From Microbacterium ginsengisoli (GTDB lineage Bacteria; Actinomycetota; Actinomycetes; Actinomycetales; Microbacteriaceae), in contig NZ_JYIY01000080.1 in assembly GCF_000956535.1 (NCBI RefSeq), forward strand, positions 186,001 through 250,000: a stretch of 64,000 bases of DNA. Reading direction: 5' to 3'. The position numbers were made by a program, and so were the translations under genes. Under the pieces are notes generated by a model that saw nothing but the letters and a program-made list of their open reading frames with translations, was not told the origin of the DNA and did no database searches. This document shows positions 6,892 through 17,375 of the stretch, in pieces. How positions within the stretch are numbered: the first letter of the stretch is position 1; each line of letters starts with the position of its first letter.

Positions 6892-7644
6892 TCACGGCCG
6901 TCGCGCGCGGAACGCGTGAGTGCGGTACGGAAGGTCGATGGTGCCGCCCGCGGCGAGCTCGGGACGCTCGGCGAGCACCGCGGCGAAGCGCTCCTCGATG
7001 GCCCCGCGATCGGCCGGGCTGGCAGTGATGATGTAGCTGCGCGAGCGCATCATCGCCCACAGCTGCTCGGCGGTCATCGGCCGAGCCCAGTCCCACACCT
7101 CGGATTCGAGATCGTCGAACGGCGCCTCGACCGTGGGGCCGCCGGCATCCATCATGTTCTCGGCGTTCGAGCCGTGCATCACCTCGGTCATGCGACGTAC
7201 CCACGGGTCGCGATCGTCGCGCAGGTTCCACACCAGTCCGAGCACACCTCCGGAGCGCAGCACCCGACCGATCTCGGCCGAGGCGGGCCCGACGTCGACC
7301 CAGTGCCAGGCCTGCCCCAGGACGACGGCGTCGACGGATGCCGCGGGCAGCGGCAGCTGCTCGGCGGAGCCGACGAACGTGGGAACCCCGGGGACGGTGT
7401 CACGCAGCTGGGCGAGCATCGCCGGATCGGGGTCGATCGCGACGACCTCGGCGCGACCGGCCGCGACGACGCGGGTGAGCTTCCCGGTGCCGGCGCCGAC
7501 GTCGGCGACGCGCAGCGGGCGGTCGCCGTCGAGCGCGGGCTCGAGCATCCACCCGACCGCCTGCCACGGATAGTCGGGTCGCCCGGCCTCATAGGTCCCC
7601 GCCACCGCACCGAACGAGGTCGACATCTGGTCTCTGCCTGCCAT
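6892..7644 (-). CDS. SAM-dependent class I methyltransferase
   Basis: The 250-residue product carries motif [13 protein letters not shown] (46-57), the acidic residue after strand 2 in [11 protein letters not shown], and the post-motif region [17 protein letters not shown] typical of UbiE/Methyltransf_11 enzymes. AWHWVD is the hallmark of the group annotated as SAM-dependent methyltransferase with unknown acceptor. Start ATG 7644 is supported by TAGGGT seven bases upstream. A second ATG at 7626 would shorten it by six residues. The gene is divergent from the exonuclease gene and leads the unit methyltransferase-reductase-ychF. Confidence 0.9.
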   Translation of the reverse strand: MAGRDQMSTSFGAVAGTYEAGRPDYPWQAVGWMLEPALDGDRPLRVADVGAGTGKLTRVVAAGRAEVVAIDPDPAMLAQLRDTVPGVPTFVGSAEQLPLPAASVDAVVLGQAWHWVDVGPASAEIGRVLRSGGVLGLVWNLRDDRDPWVRRMTEVMHGSNAENMMDAGGPTVEAPFDDLESEVWDWARPMTAEQLWAMMRSRSYIITASPADRGAIEERFAAVLAERPELAAGGTIDLPYRTHAFRARRP

Positions 7645-7651
7645 GTCTGCG

Positions 7652-7657
7652 ACCCTA
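7652..7657 (-). promoter_or_regulatory. -10 hexamer TAGGGT, leaderless start
   Basis: On the minus strand TAGGGT is followed by seven bases and the methyltransferase ATG at 7644. Confidence 0.5.
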
Positions 7658-7734
7658 CGCCGGGGGCACGACGGCCGCAGCGCGACATCCGCCCGTCGTC
7701 GGCGTGGCGCACCGGACGTCCCGGCGCGCGGGCG

Positions 7735-7740
7735 CACGGT
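7735..7740 (+). promoter_or_regulatory. Weak -10 hexamer CACGGT before the exonuclease gene
   Basis: CACGGT keeps the conserved A at position 2 and T at position 6 and is six bases from GTG 7747. The match is weak. AGGAG directly before the start is too close to act as a normal ribosome site. Confidence 0.3.
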
Positions 7741-7746
7741 AGGAGC

Positions 7747-8334
7747 GTGGCCCTGGACTTCACCGCGATCGACTTCGAGACGGCGAACTCCTCCAGTGCG
7801 TCGGCGTGCGCCGTCGGGCTCGCACGCGTGCGCAACGGACGCATCGTCGAGACCGCGGGCTGGCTGATCCGCCCGCCCGCCGGCCACGACCGGTTCTTCG
7901 AGATCAACGTGGGCATCCACGGCATCCACCCCGACGATGTCGAGAGCGCGCCGACCTGGACCGAGCAGCTGCCCGCTCTCGCGCGCTTCACGGGCGACGA
8001 CATGCTGGTCGCACACAACGCGGGCTTCGACATGGCGGTCATCCGGCGGGCCTGCGAGGCCACCGGTGACGCGTGCCCTCCGGCGCGCTACGCCTGCAGC
8101 GTGCAGGTCGCGCGCCGCGTCTACGACCTGCCGTCGTACCGTCTCCCGGCGGTCGCCGACGCGGCCGGGTTCGGCCCATTCCCCCACCACGACGCGACAG
8201 CGGATGCCGCGGCCTGCGCGCACATCATGATCGACGCCGCCCGACGCCTCGGCGCCGGCGACATCGACGAGCTCGCCGCGCTCGCGGGCGTGCGCATCGG
8301 CACCCTCGCCGAGCCCGCCGCCGTCGCCGCCTGA
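7747..8334 (+). CDS. DEDDh 3'-5' exonuclease (DnaQ/RNase T-like)
   Basis: The 195-residue product has all DEDDh residues: D9 and E11 in AIDFETAN, D95 in AHNAGFDMAVI, and H148 with D153 in HDATADA. It is a two-metal-ion 3'-5' exonuclease of the DNA polymerase III epsilon-like class. It stands alone rather than fused to a polymerase or BRCT domain, so it probably acts in repair or RNA/DNA turnover. The start is GTG 7747, with AGGAG only one base before it; a leaderless start is the alternative reading. It is followed 31 bases later by rmuC, also a DNA-metabolism gene. Confidence 0.9.
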   Translation: MALDFTAIDFETANSSSASACAVGLARVRNGRIVETAGWLIRPPAGHDRFFEINVGIHGIHPDDVESAPTWTEQLPALARFTGDDMLVAHNAGFDMAVIRRACEATGDACPPARYACSVQVARRVYDLPSYRLPAVADAAGFGPFPHHDATADAAACAHIMIDAARRLGAGDIDELAALAGVRIGTLAEPAAVAA

Positions 8335-8353
8335 CGATGTCGGCACCCTCCCC

Positions 8354-8359
8354 CACACT
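8354..8359 (+). promoter_or_regulatory. -10 hexamer CACACT, leaderless start of rmuC
   Basis: CACACT is followed by six bases and ATG 8366. The same hexamer and spacing recur at 40642-40647 before another gene. Confidence 0.45.
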
Positions 8360-8365
8360 GTGACC

Positions 8366-9550
8366 ATGGATGCCGCCACCGTCGTGATCGCGATCGTCGC
8401 CTCCGTGATCGGCGCGGTCGTCGCGTGGGCCGTGGCATCCGCCCGGTATGCCCGCGCCCAGAGCGACCAGCGGGCGCGGGTGGCAGCGGCGGAGGCCGCC
8501 ACCGCGGCAGCGCGGGAGGAGCTCGCACACGCGCGCGCCGAACTCGAGACGCGCGACGATCGCGAGCGCCGTGACCAGTCGGTGCTGCGCGCGCTCGCGC
8601 CGGTCAGCGAGACGCTGCACGTGATGCGGCGCCGGGTCGACGAGCTCGAGCGGGAGCGTCAGACGCAATACGGCTCCCTGGCCGAGCAGCTGCGCCGCGC
8701 ACAGGAATCGGATGAGGCGCTGCGCGCGACGACCGAGTCGCTCGCGAGCGCGCTGCGCTCGGGCGCCACACGCGGCGTCTGGGGCGAGACGCAGCTGCGT
8801 CGCGTCGTCGAGGCAGCGGGCCTCACCCGCCACGTCGACTTCGACCTGCAGAGTCCGCTGTCCTCGGATGCCGGTGCGGGCCGTCCCGACATGGTGGTGC
8901 GCCTCCCCGGCGGCAAGGCCCTCGCCCTCGACGCCAAGGTTCCGCTCGACGCCTACCTCGAGGCATCCGCGATCGCGCTCACCGCGACCGGCGACGACGG
9001 CGAACGCCGCCGCACGCTCATGACGCGGCACGCCCGCGCGGTGCGCGCCCACGTCGACGCCCTGGCGAAGAAGGCATATTGGGCGGGCCTCGACGCGAGC
9101 CCCGAGTTCGTCATCTGCTTTCTGCCGAGCGAGTCTCTGCTGGCCTCGGCCCTCGATGAAGACCCCGCCCTGCTCGACTACGCGTTCACCAGACGGGTCG
9201 CGCTCGCGTCGCCCGTGAACCTGTGGGCGGTGCTGAAGACGGTCGCCTTCACCTGGACGCAGCAGGAGGTCTCCGCCGAGGCACGCACCCTGTTCGACCT
9301 GGGATCGCAGCTCTACGAGCGGCTCGGCGGTCTCGCCGGGCACGCCGACTCGCTCCGCCGAGCCCTCGAGCGCACTGTCGACGCCTACAACGGTTTCGCC
9401 GGTTCGCTCGAGTCGCGGGTGCTCGTGACAGCGCGCAGGTTCCCCGGGATCGACGAGACCAAGCGCGACGCCGTCATCGCACCGGCACCGATCGAGAAGT
9501 CGCCGCGTCGGCTCACCGCACCCGAACTGCTCGCGGCGATCGACGACTGA
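8366..9550 (+). CDS. rmuC: DNA recombination protein RmuC
   Basis: The 394-residue product has an N-terminal membrane helix (about 5-27), a long Ala/Arg/Glu-rich coiled coil (about 30-130) and the RmuC nuclease-like domain. The latter is marked by GVWGETQLRRVVEAAGL and by DMVVRLPGGKALALDAKVPL, whose D...K resembles a PD-(D/E)XK core. RmuC limits inversions at short inverted repeats in E. coli; the exact activity is unsettled. A GTG at 8360 is two codons upstream in frame. I prefer ATG 8366 from the promoter spacing. Confidence 0.93.
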   Translation: MDAATVVIAIVASVIGAVVAWAVASARYARAQSDQRARVAAAEAATAAAREELAHARAELETRDDRERRDQSVLRALAPVSETLHVMRRRVDELERERQTQYGSLAEQLRRAQESDEALRATTESLASALRSGATRGVWGETQLRRVVEAAGLTRHVDFDLQSPLSSDAGAGRPDMVVRLPGGKALALDAKVPLDAYLEASAIALTATGDDGERRRTLMTRHARAVRAHVDALAKKAYWAGLDASPEFVICFLPSESLLASALDEDPALLDYAFTRRVALASPVNLWAVLKTVAFTWTQQEVSAEARTLFDLGSQLYERLGGLAGHADSLRRALERTVDAYNGFAGSLESRVLVTARRFPGIDETKRDAVIAPAPIEKSPRRLTAPELLAAIDD

Positions 9551-9595
9551 CGGCGCCCGCCGAAGCGACCGTCCGAGCAGCTGGCGACGAGTGGC

Positions 9596-9817
9596 TCAAG
9601 CTCCGCCGGGTACGAAGTTCATGAGCGCGATCACGATCGCCGAGATCACGACGAACGCGCCGATGGGCCACCACGCACTCATCTGCTCGCCCTCGGGGCG
9701 CCGCTTGCGCAGCAGCACGTCCGGGCGTCGCGCCGGGTCGACCGCGGCGGCGACGACCTTCATCGCACCTGTCTGCGGAGTCGCGGAATCGGGAGTGGAA
9801 CCGGTGGGTGCCGACAT
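9596..9817 (-). CDS. Small single-helix membrane protein
   Basis: The 73-residue product has a polar Thr/Pro-rich head, a basic stretch RRPDVLLRKRRPEGE and one hydrophobic helix near the C-terminus (about 48-68) ending in NFVPGGA. ATG 9817 is preceded at six bases by AAGGGA; a GTG at 9832 would add five residues. No named family is recognised. It is convergent with rmuC and separated by 111 bases from glpX, which runs on the same strand upstream. Confidence 0.65.
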   Translation of the reverse strand: MSAPTGSTPDSATPQTGAMKVVAAAVDPARRPDVLLRKRRPEGEQMSAWWPIGAFVVISAIVIALMNFVPGGA

Positions 9818-9928
9818 CCTCTGTCCCTTCACGCAAGCCCGCCCGCGGGCGCGGGCGACGGTCTCATTCTGCCAGACCGCCGCCGCGGCACCGGGTCGTG
9901 TCGCCGTGGCAAACGTCGTCGAAGACCG

Positions 9929-10918
9929 TCAGAGCCACTTCGAGGTGAGGTGCTCCGAGGAGATGCGACGGAGGGTTCCCGATGCGCCGCGCAGCACGAC
10001 GCTCTCGGTGTAGATGTGGTCGCCCTCGCGACGCACACCGCCGACGAGCTGGCCGTCGGTGACTCCGGTCGCCACGAAGATCGTGTTGTTTCCCTTGACC
10101 AGATCGTCGGCCTCGTAGACGAAATCGTCGAACTTGAGCCCGGCGTCGAGACCGCGCTGCTTCTCGTCGTCGTTGCGGGGCCAGAGGCGCCCCTGAATGT
10201 GGCCGCCGAGCGCCTTGATCGCGCAGGCCGTGACGATGCCCTCGGGGCTGCCGCCCACACCCACGCAGATGTCGGTGCGTGCGTTGTGCCGCGCCGCGTT
10301 GATGCCGCCGGCGACGTCGCCGTCCGACATGAGGCGGGTGCCCGCACCGGCCTCGCGGATCTCCTCGATGAGACGCTCGTGACGATCGCGGTGCAGCACC
10401 GAGACGACGATCTCCTCCACCGGCTTGCCGGTCGCCTTCGCGAGGCGGCGGATGTTCTCGCCGATGGGCAGGCGGATGTCGACGACGCCGACGCCGGCAG
10501 GACCCGTCACGAGCTTGTCCATGTAGAACACGCTCGACGCGTCGAGCATCGCGCCGCGGTCGGACACGGCGATGACCGACAGCGCGTTGTTGCGTCCCGC
10601 GGCCGTCAGCGACGTGCCGTCGATGGGATCGACGGCGACATCGCACTGCGGGCCGCGACCGGTGCCGACGTGCTCGCCGTTGAAGAGCATGGGGGCGTTG
10701 TCCTTCTCGCCCTCGCCGATGACGATGACGCCGTCGAAGTTGACGGTGCCGAGGAACGCGCGCATCGCGTCGACGGCGGCACCGTCGGCCGCTTCCTTCG
10801 CCCCGCGGCCGATGAACGGCACCGACCGGATGGCGGCGGCCTCGGTGGCACGGACGAGCTCGAGAGCCAGGTTTCGATCGGGATGCAGCGGGCTCATGTC
10901 CGCGGTCAGACTCACCAT
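9929..10918 (-). CDS. glpX: Class II fructose-1,6-bisphosphatase GlpX
   Basis: The 329-residue product hydrolyses fructose-1,6-bisphosphate to fructose-6-phosphate in gluconeogenesis. Metal-binding signatures GEGEKD (68-73) and DPIDGT (97-102) are intact, followed by MSDGDVAGGI and VGVGGSPEG, as in the GlpX family that is the main FBPase of actinobacteria. ATG 10918 is supported by TAGGCT seven bases upstream. An internal ATG at 10897 would remove the first seven residues. The gene is divergent from fbaA, whose product is the preceding enzyme of the pathway. Confidence 0.96.
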   Translation of the reverse strand: MVSLTADMSPLHPDRNLALELVRATEAAAIRSVPFIGRGAKEAADGAAVDAMRAFLGTVNFDGVIVIGEGEKDNAPMLFNGEHVGTGRGPQCDVAVDPIDGTSLTAAGRNNALSVIAVSDRGAMLDASSVFYMDKLVTGPAGVGVVDIRLPIGENIRRLAKATGKPVEEIVVSVLHRDRHERLIEEIREAGAGTRLMSDGDVAGGINAARHNARTDICVGVGGSPEGIVTACAIKALGGHIQGRLWPRNDDEKQRGLDAGLKFDDFVYEADDLVKGNNTIFVATGVTDGQLVGGVRREGDHIYTESVVLRGASGTLRRISSEHLTSKWL

Positions 10919-10925
10919 GGACGCC

Positions 10926-10931
10926 AGCCTA
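10926..10931 (-). promoter_or_regulatory. -10 hexamer TAGGCT, leaderless start of glpX
   Basis: On the minus strand TAGGCT is seven bases before ATG 10918, and no Shine-Dalgarno site is present between them. Confidence 0.55.
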
Positions 10932-11034
10932 TCGATCGAAGTGTGTCGAACCCCGCCGTTTTCGGCGCTTGAGCCCCGAAAGATCGCCGCTTCTTTCGCA
11001 CGGCGGCGGAGCCGCGGCATCCGGGCCCCTTCGC

Positions 11035-11040
11035 TAGAGT
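11035..11040 (+). promoter_or_regulatory. -10 hexamer TAGAGT of fbaA
   Basis: TAGAGT lies 36 bases before ATG 11077. This gene therefore has a short leader with its own ribosome site, AAGGAG at 11066-11071. Confidence 0.6.
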
Positions 11041-11076
11041 TGCGCATGGAAACGACGCCTCACTCAAGGAGCCCCC

Positions 11077-12108
<1,032 letters not shown>

Positions 12109-12117
12109 CACGTTCCC

Positions 12118-12153
12118 ACGACGCCCCGCTCACTTCGGTGGGCGGGGCGTCGT
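12118..12153 (+). terminator. Strong UUCG hairpin terminator after fbaA
   Basis: A 12-bp perfect stem (12118-12129 with 12142-12153) continues inwards to a TTCG tetraloop for about 16 pairs. It starts nine bases after the stop codon. Confidence 0.85.
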
Positions 12154-12255
12154 CGCGTCTCCGGCTCCCCCCGTCGACGGTGCACGCATCCGTGCCCGTC
12201 GCCGCGGTGGGTCACGCTCCGGCGCCGAGCCGGGTGACCGCGGAGCGACCGGCCG

Positions 12256-12828
12256 TCAGAGAGCGGATGCCGCGGCTCGCGCGACGCCCGGAACCCCGTC
12301 GATCACGGTGGGGGCATCATCCGGCACCGACAGCACCGTGATCTCATCTCCGGCCGCGACCTCGCCCGGCGTGAGCACGCGCAGGTAGGGGCCGAGACGC
12401 CCCTCGCGGGTGAATCGCTTGACCCACCCGCGCTCGTCGTCACCGCCGACCCACCGCGCGAATGTCTGGCAGGGCTTGCGCGGCGACGTCACCTGTACTT
12501 CGAGGGTCGCGCCGATGCGCCAGACCTCGCCGACACGCGCGGCGTTGACATCCAGCCCCTCGACCCGCAGGTTCTCCCCGAAGAAGCCGGGCGCGAGCAT
12601 TCGGCCGAGCTCGCCCTCCCAGAACCGCGCGTCTTCTTCGGCATAGACGTAGACGGCCTGGTCGAGGCCGCCATGATGCTTGCGGTCCGCCTGCACGTCG
12701 GCGTAGACGCCGTAAGGACCCACCTTCATGGGGCCCTCGACGGGCCGCTTGTCGATCGCCGTCACGCCCACCGTGCCCGCATCGGGACGCAGGTCGTGCA
12801 CGACGCAGACGGCGATGACGCGAGGCAT
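12256..12828 (-). CDS. MOSC domain-containing protein
   Basis: The 190-residue product matches stand-alone MOSC proteins, a family related to molybdenum cofactor sulfurase C-termini and to YiiM. Visible are KRPVEGPMKVGPYGVYADVQAD, KHHGGLDQAVYVY, the FFGENLRVEGLD block and the conserved Cys in TSPRKPCQTFARW, which in this family is the sulfur or metal contact. The substrate is unknown; N-hydroxylated base reduction is one known role of relatives. ATG 12828 is preceded by GGGAGA at five bases. It is the last gene of an ispH-DUF6264-MOSC unit. Confidence 0.9.
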   Translation of the reverse strand: MPRVIAVCVVHDLRPDAGTVGVTAIDKRPVEGPMKVGPYGVYADVQADRKHHGGLDQAVYVYAEEDARFWEGELGRMLAPGFFGENLRVEGLDVNAARVGEVWRIGATLEVQVTSPRKPCQTFARWVGGDDERGWVKRFTREGRLGPYLRVLTPGEVAAGDEITVLSVPDDAPTVIDGVPGVARAAASAL

Positions 12829-12839
12829 GGCGGTCTCCC

Positions 12840-13433
12840 TCAGGTGGCGGTCGAACTCGGCGCGATGACGCCGACGCTCTGGATGGCGGTGAGGAAGGCC
12901 GGGTCCGACAGCAGCGGCACGACGACCAGGAACGACGCGAGGATGTTGATCACGGCTCCCGCGACGAGCGGGATCCAGAAGGCGAGACGCCCCGAACGTG
13001 TCACGGCCCAGGAGAGCACGAACGTGGCGAGCCAACCGACCCCGAGCACGACGGCGGCGGCGATGCCCCACGCGCGACCCGACGCGGGCACCGGAAGGTC
13101 CGATCGCAGACCCATGACCTGCGAGAGCGTACTGACGAAACCGGTGAAGTCGACGAACTGCGGAATGGCGCTCAGCACGGTGACCAGCCCGTAGCCGAGC
13201 AGCACGAAGGTCGCGACGCGGTCGATGAGTCGAGGCCGCCGCACCGCCGCGCCGCTGACCGGCGCCGGGGGCGGAAGGACGGGAGGCGCGGCCGGCGGCG
13301 GCGGCGCGATGCCGTCCGACAGGTGGTCGGTGACGGAGGGCTGACGGATGCGGGCGCGCTGTTCCTCGGGCGTGGCGTACTCGCCGAACTGCGGGCGCGG
13401 GCGCTCCTCGGGGGACTCCTGCGGGTCACTCAC
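12840..13433 (-). CDS. DUF6264 family membrane protein
   Basis: The 197-residue product starts with about 75 polar, Pro-rich cytoplasmic residues, including a run of prolines. Four hydrophobic helices follow, spread over about 85-190. Organisation and wording match the DUF6264 family of Microbacteriaceae, whose function is unknown. The GTG start overlaps the last eight bases of ispH and is preceded by GGGAGGG inside that gene, so it is probably co-translated with it. Confidence 0.78.
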   Translation of the reverse strand: MSDPQESPEERPRPQFGEYATPEEQRARIRQPSVTDHLSDGIAPPPPAAPPVLPPPAPVSGAAVRRPRLIDRVATFVLLGYGLVTVLSAIPQFVDFTGFVSTLSQVMGLRSDLPVPASGRAWGIAAAVVLGVGWLATFVLSWAVTRSGRLAFWIPLVAGAVINILASFLVVVPLLSDPAFLTAIQSVGVIAPSSTAT

Positions 13434-14490
13434 GGCCGGATCGCCCTCCCAGCGCCCGGGCGTCGCGGCGACCCGTGGCATCCTGACGCAGTTCCTTCGG
13501 CAGCGAGAACAGCAGGTCCTCCTCGGCCGTACGCACCTCTTCGACGTCGGAGTAGCCGGCGCCCGACAACTCGTCGAGCACCTCCTGCACGAGCACCTCG
13601 GGAACGGAAGCCCCGCTGGTCACCCCGACGGTCGCGACGCCGTCGAGCCACTCCTGCTGCACCTCCGACGCGTAGTCGACGCGGTACGCCGCCTTCGCGC
13701 CGTGCTCGAGGGCGACCTCGACCAGCCGCACGCTGTTCGACGAATTGGCCGATCCGACGACGATCACGAGGTCCGCGCCCTGCGCGACCTTCTTGATGGC
13801 GACCTGGCGGTTCTGGGTGGCGTAGCAGATGTCGTCCGACGGCGGATCCTGCAGCTCGGGGAAGCGCTCGCGCAGACGCCGCACGGTCTCCATCGTCTCG
13901 TCGACCGACAGCGTCGTCTGCGACAGCCACACGACCTTCGACGGGTCGCGCACCTCGACGGTGGCGGCGTCGGCGGGCGAGTTCACGATCGTCACGTGGT
14001 CGGGCGCCTCTCCGGCGGTCCCCTCGACCTCCTCGTGACCGGTGTGGCCGATCAGCAGGATCTCGAAGTCGTCGCGCGCGAACCGCACCGCCTCGCGGTG
14101 CACCTTGGTGACCAGCGGGCAGGTCGCGTCGATCGCGACGAGACCGCGATCGGATGCCGCGTTCACCACGGCGGGCGACACACCGTGCGCGCTGAAGACG
14201 ACGTGCGCCCCCTCGGGCACCGCGTCGACCTCGTCGACGAAGATCGCCCCCTTGCTCTCGAGCTCGCGCACCACATGGATGTTGTGCACGATCTGCTTGC
14301 GCACGTAGACCGGGGCGCCGAACCGCTCGAGCGCCTTCTCGACGGCCACGACGGCGCGGTCGACACCCGCGCAGTAGCCGCGCGGGGCGGCGAGCAGCAC
14401 CTTCTTGACGCCGTCGACCGGGTTATCCTGAAGGCGCCCGCGACGGCCCGGAACACGGGGCACAGGCAGGGAGACGGCGGCGGAGGTCAC
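13426..14490 (-). CDS. ispH: 4-hydroxy-3-methylbut-2-enyl diphosphate reductase IspH
   Basis: The 354-residue product performs the last step of the MEP isoprenoid pathway, giving IPP and DMAPP. The three iron-sulfur cysteines are present: C40 in [13 protein letters not shown]124 in [10 protein letters not shown] and C222 in [11 protein letters not shown]. The substrate-site segment SAHGVSP is also seen. GTG 14490 is set exactly six bases behind TAGACT. About 25 residues precede the usual family start. It is divergent from xseA, a frequent arrangement in actinobacteria. uppS, a user of the product, lies about 8 kb away. Confidence 0.97.
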   Translation of the reverse strand: MTSAAVSLPVPRVPGRRGRLQDNPVDGVKKVLLAAPRGYCAGVDRAVVAVEKALERFGAPVYVRKQIVHNIHVVRELESKGAIFVDEVDAVPEGAHVVFSAHGVSPAVVNAASDRGLVAIDATCPLVTKVHREAVRFARDDFEILLIGHTGHEEVEGTAGEAPDHVTIVNSPADAATVEVRDPSKVVWLSQTTLSVDETMETVRRLRERFPELQDPPSDDICYATQNRQVAIKKVAQGADLVIVVGSANSSNSVRLVEVALEHGAKAAYRVDYASEVQQEWLDGVATVGVTSGASVPEVLVQEVLDELSGAGYSDVEEVRTAEEDLLFSLPKELRQDATGRRDARALGGRSGRE

Positions 14491-14496
14491 CCGTCG

Positions 14497-14502
14497 AGTC
14501 TA
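14497..14502 (-). promoter_or_regulatory. -10 hexamer TAGACT, leaderless start of ispH
   Basis: On the minus strand TAGACT, six bases, then GTG 14490. No ribosome site lies between. Confidence 0.65.
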
Positions 14503-14536
14503 ATGATCGACGCCTGGGAGGGCGCGGGAGGATCGC

Positions 14537-15835
14537 ATGGCCAGGTTCGAGCCCGAGCTCGCCCCCGGCGAGACCCCTCCGCCGGCGTCCGTGCACCCGA
14601 GGGATGCCACGAAGGATGCCCCGACCTCCGTCGGGCGCTTCAACCAGACCATCCGCGACTTCGTGTCGGCCTGGGGGTCGGTCTGGGTCGAGGGCGAGAT
14701 CACCTCCTGGAACCTGCGGGCCGGCAACGTGTACGGACGTCTGACCGATCCCGACTCCGACGCCAGCATCGCGTTCCGCATCTGGGGAAGCGTCCGCAGC
14801 CGTCTCGCCGACGATCTGAAGGTCGGCGACCACGTCGTCGCGTCGGTGAAGGCGGACTACTTCGTCAAGTCGGGTGACTTCAGCGTCATCGTCTCGGCGA
14901 TGCATCCGCTCGGTCTCGGTGACCAGTTCGAGCGGATCGAGCGCCTGCGCGCCGCCCTCTACGCCGAGGGATTGTTCGACGCGTCCCGCAAGCGGCCGCT
15001 GCCGTTCCTGCCCCAGCGCATCGGCCTCATCACCGGCGAGCGCTCCGACGCCGAGAAGGACGTGCTCCGCAACGCCGAGCTGCGCTGGCCGGGCGTGCGG
15101 TTCCGCGTCGAGCACGCAGCGGTGCAGGGCGAGCGCAGCGTCGGCGAGATCGTCGCCGCCCTGGAGCTGCTCGACGCCGACCCGGACGTCGACGTCATCG
15201 TCATCGCCCGCGGCGGCGGCGACCCGCTGCACCTTCTGGGATTCAGCGACGAACGCCTCGTGCGCGCGGTGGCCGCGGCATCCACCCCCGTCGTCAGTGC
15301 GATCGGGCACGAGAACGATCATCCGATCCTCGACGATGTCGCGGACCTGCGCGCCTCGACGCCGACGGATGCAGCCAAGCGCGTCGTGCCCGACGTCGGC
15401 GAGCAGCGCGCCATCGTGCAGCAGCTGCGCGCCCGCGCGACGCTGCGGCTGACCCAGCGCGTGCAGCACGACATCGCCCAGCTCGAGCAGCTGCGCTCCC
15501 GTCCCGTGCTGCGCACGCCCGACGCCCTGCTCGACCCGCGGGTGCACGAGCTCGTGCTGCTGACCGCGCGCGGTCGCGACACCGTCGACAGACGATGGGA
15601 TGCCGCGGCCCGCCAGAGCGCGGAACTGCGCGCCGCGCTGCGCGCGCTCTCCCCCGGCGCGACACTCGCGCGCGGCTACGCGATCGCCTACCACCCCGAC
15701 GGGCGCGTGCTGCGCGACGCCGCCGACGCCCCCACGGGGAGCGCCCTGGTCGTCACCGTCGGACGCGGCTCGCTCGCCGCGCGCAGCGAGGGCGAGCTCG
15801 CCGAGGGGCCGTCGGCGGCGACCGCCGGAGATTAG
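14537..15835 (+). CDS. xseA: Exodeoxyribonuclease VII large subunit
   Basis: The 432-residue product has the N-terminal OB-fold ([19 protein letters not shown], about 50-70), the catalytic domain with [16 protein letters not shown] and the strongly conserved [23 protein letters not shown], then [20 protein letters not shown] coiled-coil C-terminus precedes the final [10 protein letters not shown] segment. With XseB it degrades single-stranded DNA from both ends. GGAGGATCGC directly precedes ATG 14537. It opens the unit xseA-xseB-DUF4245-carbonic anhydrase-fumC. Confidence 0.97.
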   Translation: MARFEPELAPGETPPPASVHPRDATKDAPTSVGRFNQTIRDFVSAWGSVWVEGEITSWNLRAGNVYGRLTDPDSDASIAFRIWGSVRSRLADDLKVGDHVVASVKADYFVKSGDFSVIVSAMHPLGLGDQFERIERLRAALYAEGLFDASRKRPLPFLPQRIGLITGERSDAEKDVLRNAELRWPGVRFRVEHAAVQGERSVGEIVAALELLDADPDVDVIVIARGGGDPLHLLGFSDERLVRAVAAASTPVVSAIGHENDHPILDDVADLRASTPTDAAKRVVPDVGEQRAIVQQLRARATLRLTQRVQHDIAQLEQLRSRPVLRTPDALLDPRVHELVLLTARGRDTVDRRWDAAARQSAELRAALRALSPGATLARGYAIAYHPDGRVLRDAADAPTGSALVVTVGRGSLAARSEGELAEGPSAATAGD

Positions 15836-15845
15836 GATGGTGGGC

Positions 15846-16079
15846 ATGACCGACTCGGACGCGCGCCCGTCTGACGTCGCCGAACTCTCGTTCGAGCAGG
15901 CGCGCGACGAACTGGTGCGGGTGGTCGCGGAGCTCGAACAGGGCGCCCCCACTCTCGAGCACTCCCTCGCATTGTGGGAACGCGGCGAGGCGCTCGCCGC
16001 CCGCTGCGAAGAGTGGCTGCGCGGGGCCAAGCGGCGCCTCGACGCGGCACGGTCCACCGCCGAAGGCGACGAGAGCTGA
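15846..16079 (+). CDS. xseB: Exodeoxyribonuclease VII small subunit
   Basis: The 77-residue product has the XseB signature: [20 protein letters not shown] followed by [22 protein letters not shown], a short helical hairpin that binds the large subunit. I start at ATG 15846; an ATG at 15837, one base after the xseA stop, would add three residues, and either is plausible. The TGA overlaps the ATG of the next gene by one base. Confidence 0.93.
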   Translation: MTDSDARPSDVAELSFEQARDELVRVVAELEQGAPTLEHSLALWERGEALAARCEEWLRGAKRRLDAARSTAEGDES

Positions 16080-16711
16080 TGACCGAGCGCATCGTCGCCG
16101 AGCTCGGCCGCGCCGAGACCCCGCAGGAGACCGCCGACCGCAAGGCCGAGTCGTCGCGGGCCTACCGGTCGAGCAAGACGTTCCGGAACCTCCTCGCCGC
16201 CCTGCTCGCCACGATGGCGATCGTCGTGGTCGTCGTGCTCGCCGTGCCCCGCGGACAGCTCGCCGCGACGCCCGCGCCCGACGTGGCCGCCCTCGCGCAG
16301 AGCCTCTCGGCCAGCATGAACCGTGCGGTCATCGCACCCGCCACCCCCACCGGCTGGACGGTGAACCAGGCTCAGGTCGAGGGCGACAGCGTCAGCGCGT
16401 GGACGATCGTCTACGTGCCGGACTCCGCCGGCTACCTGCGTGCCGCCCAGGGGTTCGACGCCGACTCGGGATGGGTGGTGCGCACCCTGTCGGGCGCCGC
16501 CTCCGACGGAACGCTCGCGATCGACGGCATCGACTGGACGCGATACGACATCTCCGATCCGAGCAAGGCCGGGAACGTGTCGTACGCGCTCGCGACATCG
16601 GCGGGCAAGGACACGATCCTCCTCTACGGCACTGCGACCGCGGCGCAGACCGCCGAGCTCGCACAGAACCTCACCGCACAGATCCGCACACTCCGGGAAG
16701 CCGCGCAATGA
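16079..16711 (+). CDS. DUF4245 family membrane-anchored protein
   Basis: The 210-residue product has a polar N-terminus with [20 protein letters not shown] starting one membrane helix (about 33-55), then an extracytoplasmic domain with [20 protein letters not shown] and the closing alpha helix typical of DUF4245, an actinobacterial family of unknown function. Its ATG shares the A of the xseB stop, and its own stop overlaps the next start (ATGA), so it is tightly co-translated. The constant place beside xseAB is conserved in actinobacteria but unexplained. Confidence 0.9.
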   Translation: MTERIVAELGRAETPQETADRKAESSRAYRSSKTFRNLLAALLATMAIVVVVVLAVPRGQLAATPAPDVAALAQSLSASMNRAVIAPATPTGWTVNQAQVEGDSVSAWTIVYVPDSAGYLRAAQGFDADSGWVVRTLSGAASDGTLAIDGIDWTRYDISDPSKAGNVSYALATSAGKDTILLYGTATAAQTAELAQNLTAQIRTLREAAQ

Positions 16712-17343
16712 CCGACACCGCTCCGCTCACCATCTGGAACCAGATGCTCGAGGGCAACGCCCGCTTCGTGACGGGCGCGCCGCAGCATCCGCGTCAAGAT
16801 GTCGAGCGCCGCCACGAGCTCGCCGCCGCGCAGCGCCCGCGGGCCGCCCTCTTCGGCTGCGCCGACTCGCGCCTCGCGGCGGAGATCATCTTCGACGAAG
16901 GGCTCGGCGACCTGTTCGTCGTGCGCAATGCCGGCCAGGTGATCTCCGACTCCGTCGTCGGCAGCCTCGAGTACGCGGTCGCCGCGCTCAACGTTCCCCT
17001 CATCGTCGTGCTCGCCCACGACGCCTGCGGCGCCGTGCAGGCCGCGATCGACTCCACCGGCGAGGACGCCCCGGAGCTGCCGACGCACATCTGGCACCAG
17101 ATCGCGCCCATCGTGCCGGCCGTGCGCACAGTGATGCGCGCCGAGCACGTTCCGGCCGCGCACGCCGACCCCGAGCACGTCGGCCGAGAGCACCTGCGCA
17201 ACACCGTGCACGCACTGCTGCAGTCCTCCGAGCTCATCTCCACCGCCGTCGCCGCCGGCACTCTCGCGATCGTCGGCGCCAACTACCGTCTCGCCGAAGG
17301 AACCGCCGTGCCCGTCGTGGTCGTCGGCGGCGAGACGAACTGA
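16708..17343 (+). CDS. Beta-class carbonic anhydrase
   Basis: The 211-residue product interconverts CO2 and bicarbonate. The beta-class zinc ligands are C51 with D53/R55 in [11 protein letters not shown]104 and C107 in AHDACGAV, and the substrate-channel segment VVRNAGQVI is intact. The start overlaps the DUF4245 stop by four bases. It sits directly before fumC; bicarbonate supply to anaplerotic carboxylation, for instance by the ppc product in this window, is a plausible but inferred role. Confidence 0.95.
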   Translation: MTDTAPLTIWNQMLEGNARFVTGAPQHPRQDVERRHELAAAQRPRAALFGCADSRLAAEIIFDEGLGDLFVVRNAGQVISDSVVGSLEYAVAALNVPLIVVLAHDACGAVQAAIDSTGEDAPELPTHIWHQIAPIVPAVRTVMRAEHVPAAHADPEHVGREHLRNTVHALLQSSELISTAVAAGTLAIVGANYRLAEGTAVPVVVVGGETN

Positions 17344-17375
17344 CCGCACACACCGCACTGGGAAGGGACAACGCT

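Noticed and set aside
14423-16708. Open minus-strand frame across xseA, xseB and the DUF4245 gene
   Set aside because: Explained by codon bias of the three well-supported plus-strand genes; its product is low-complexity Arg/Gly.
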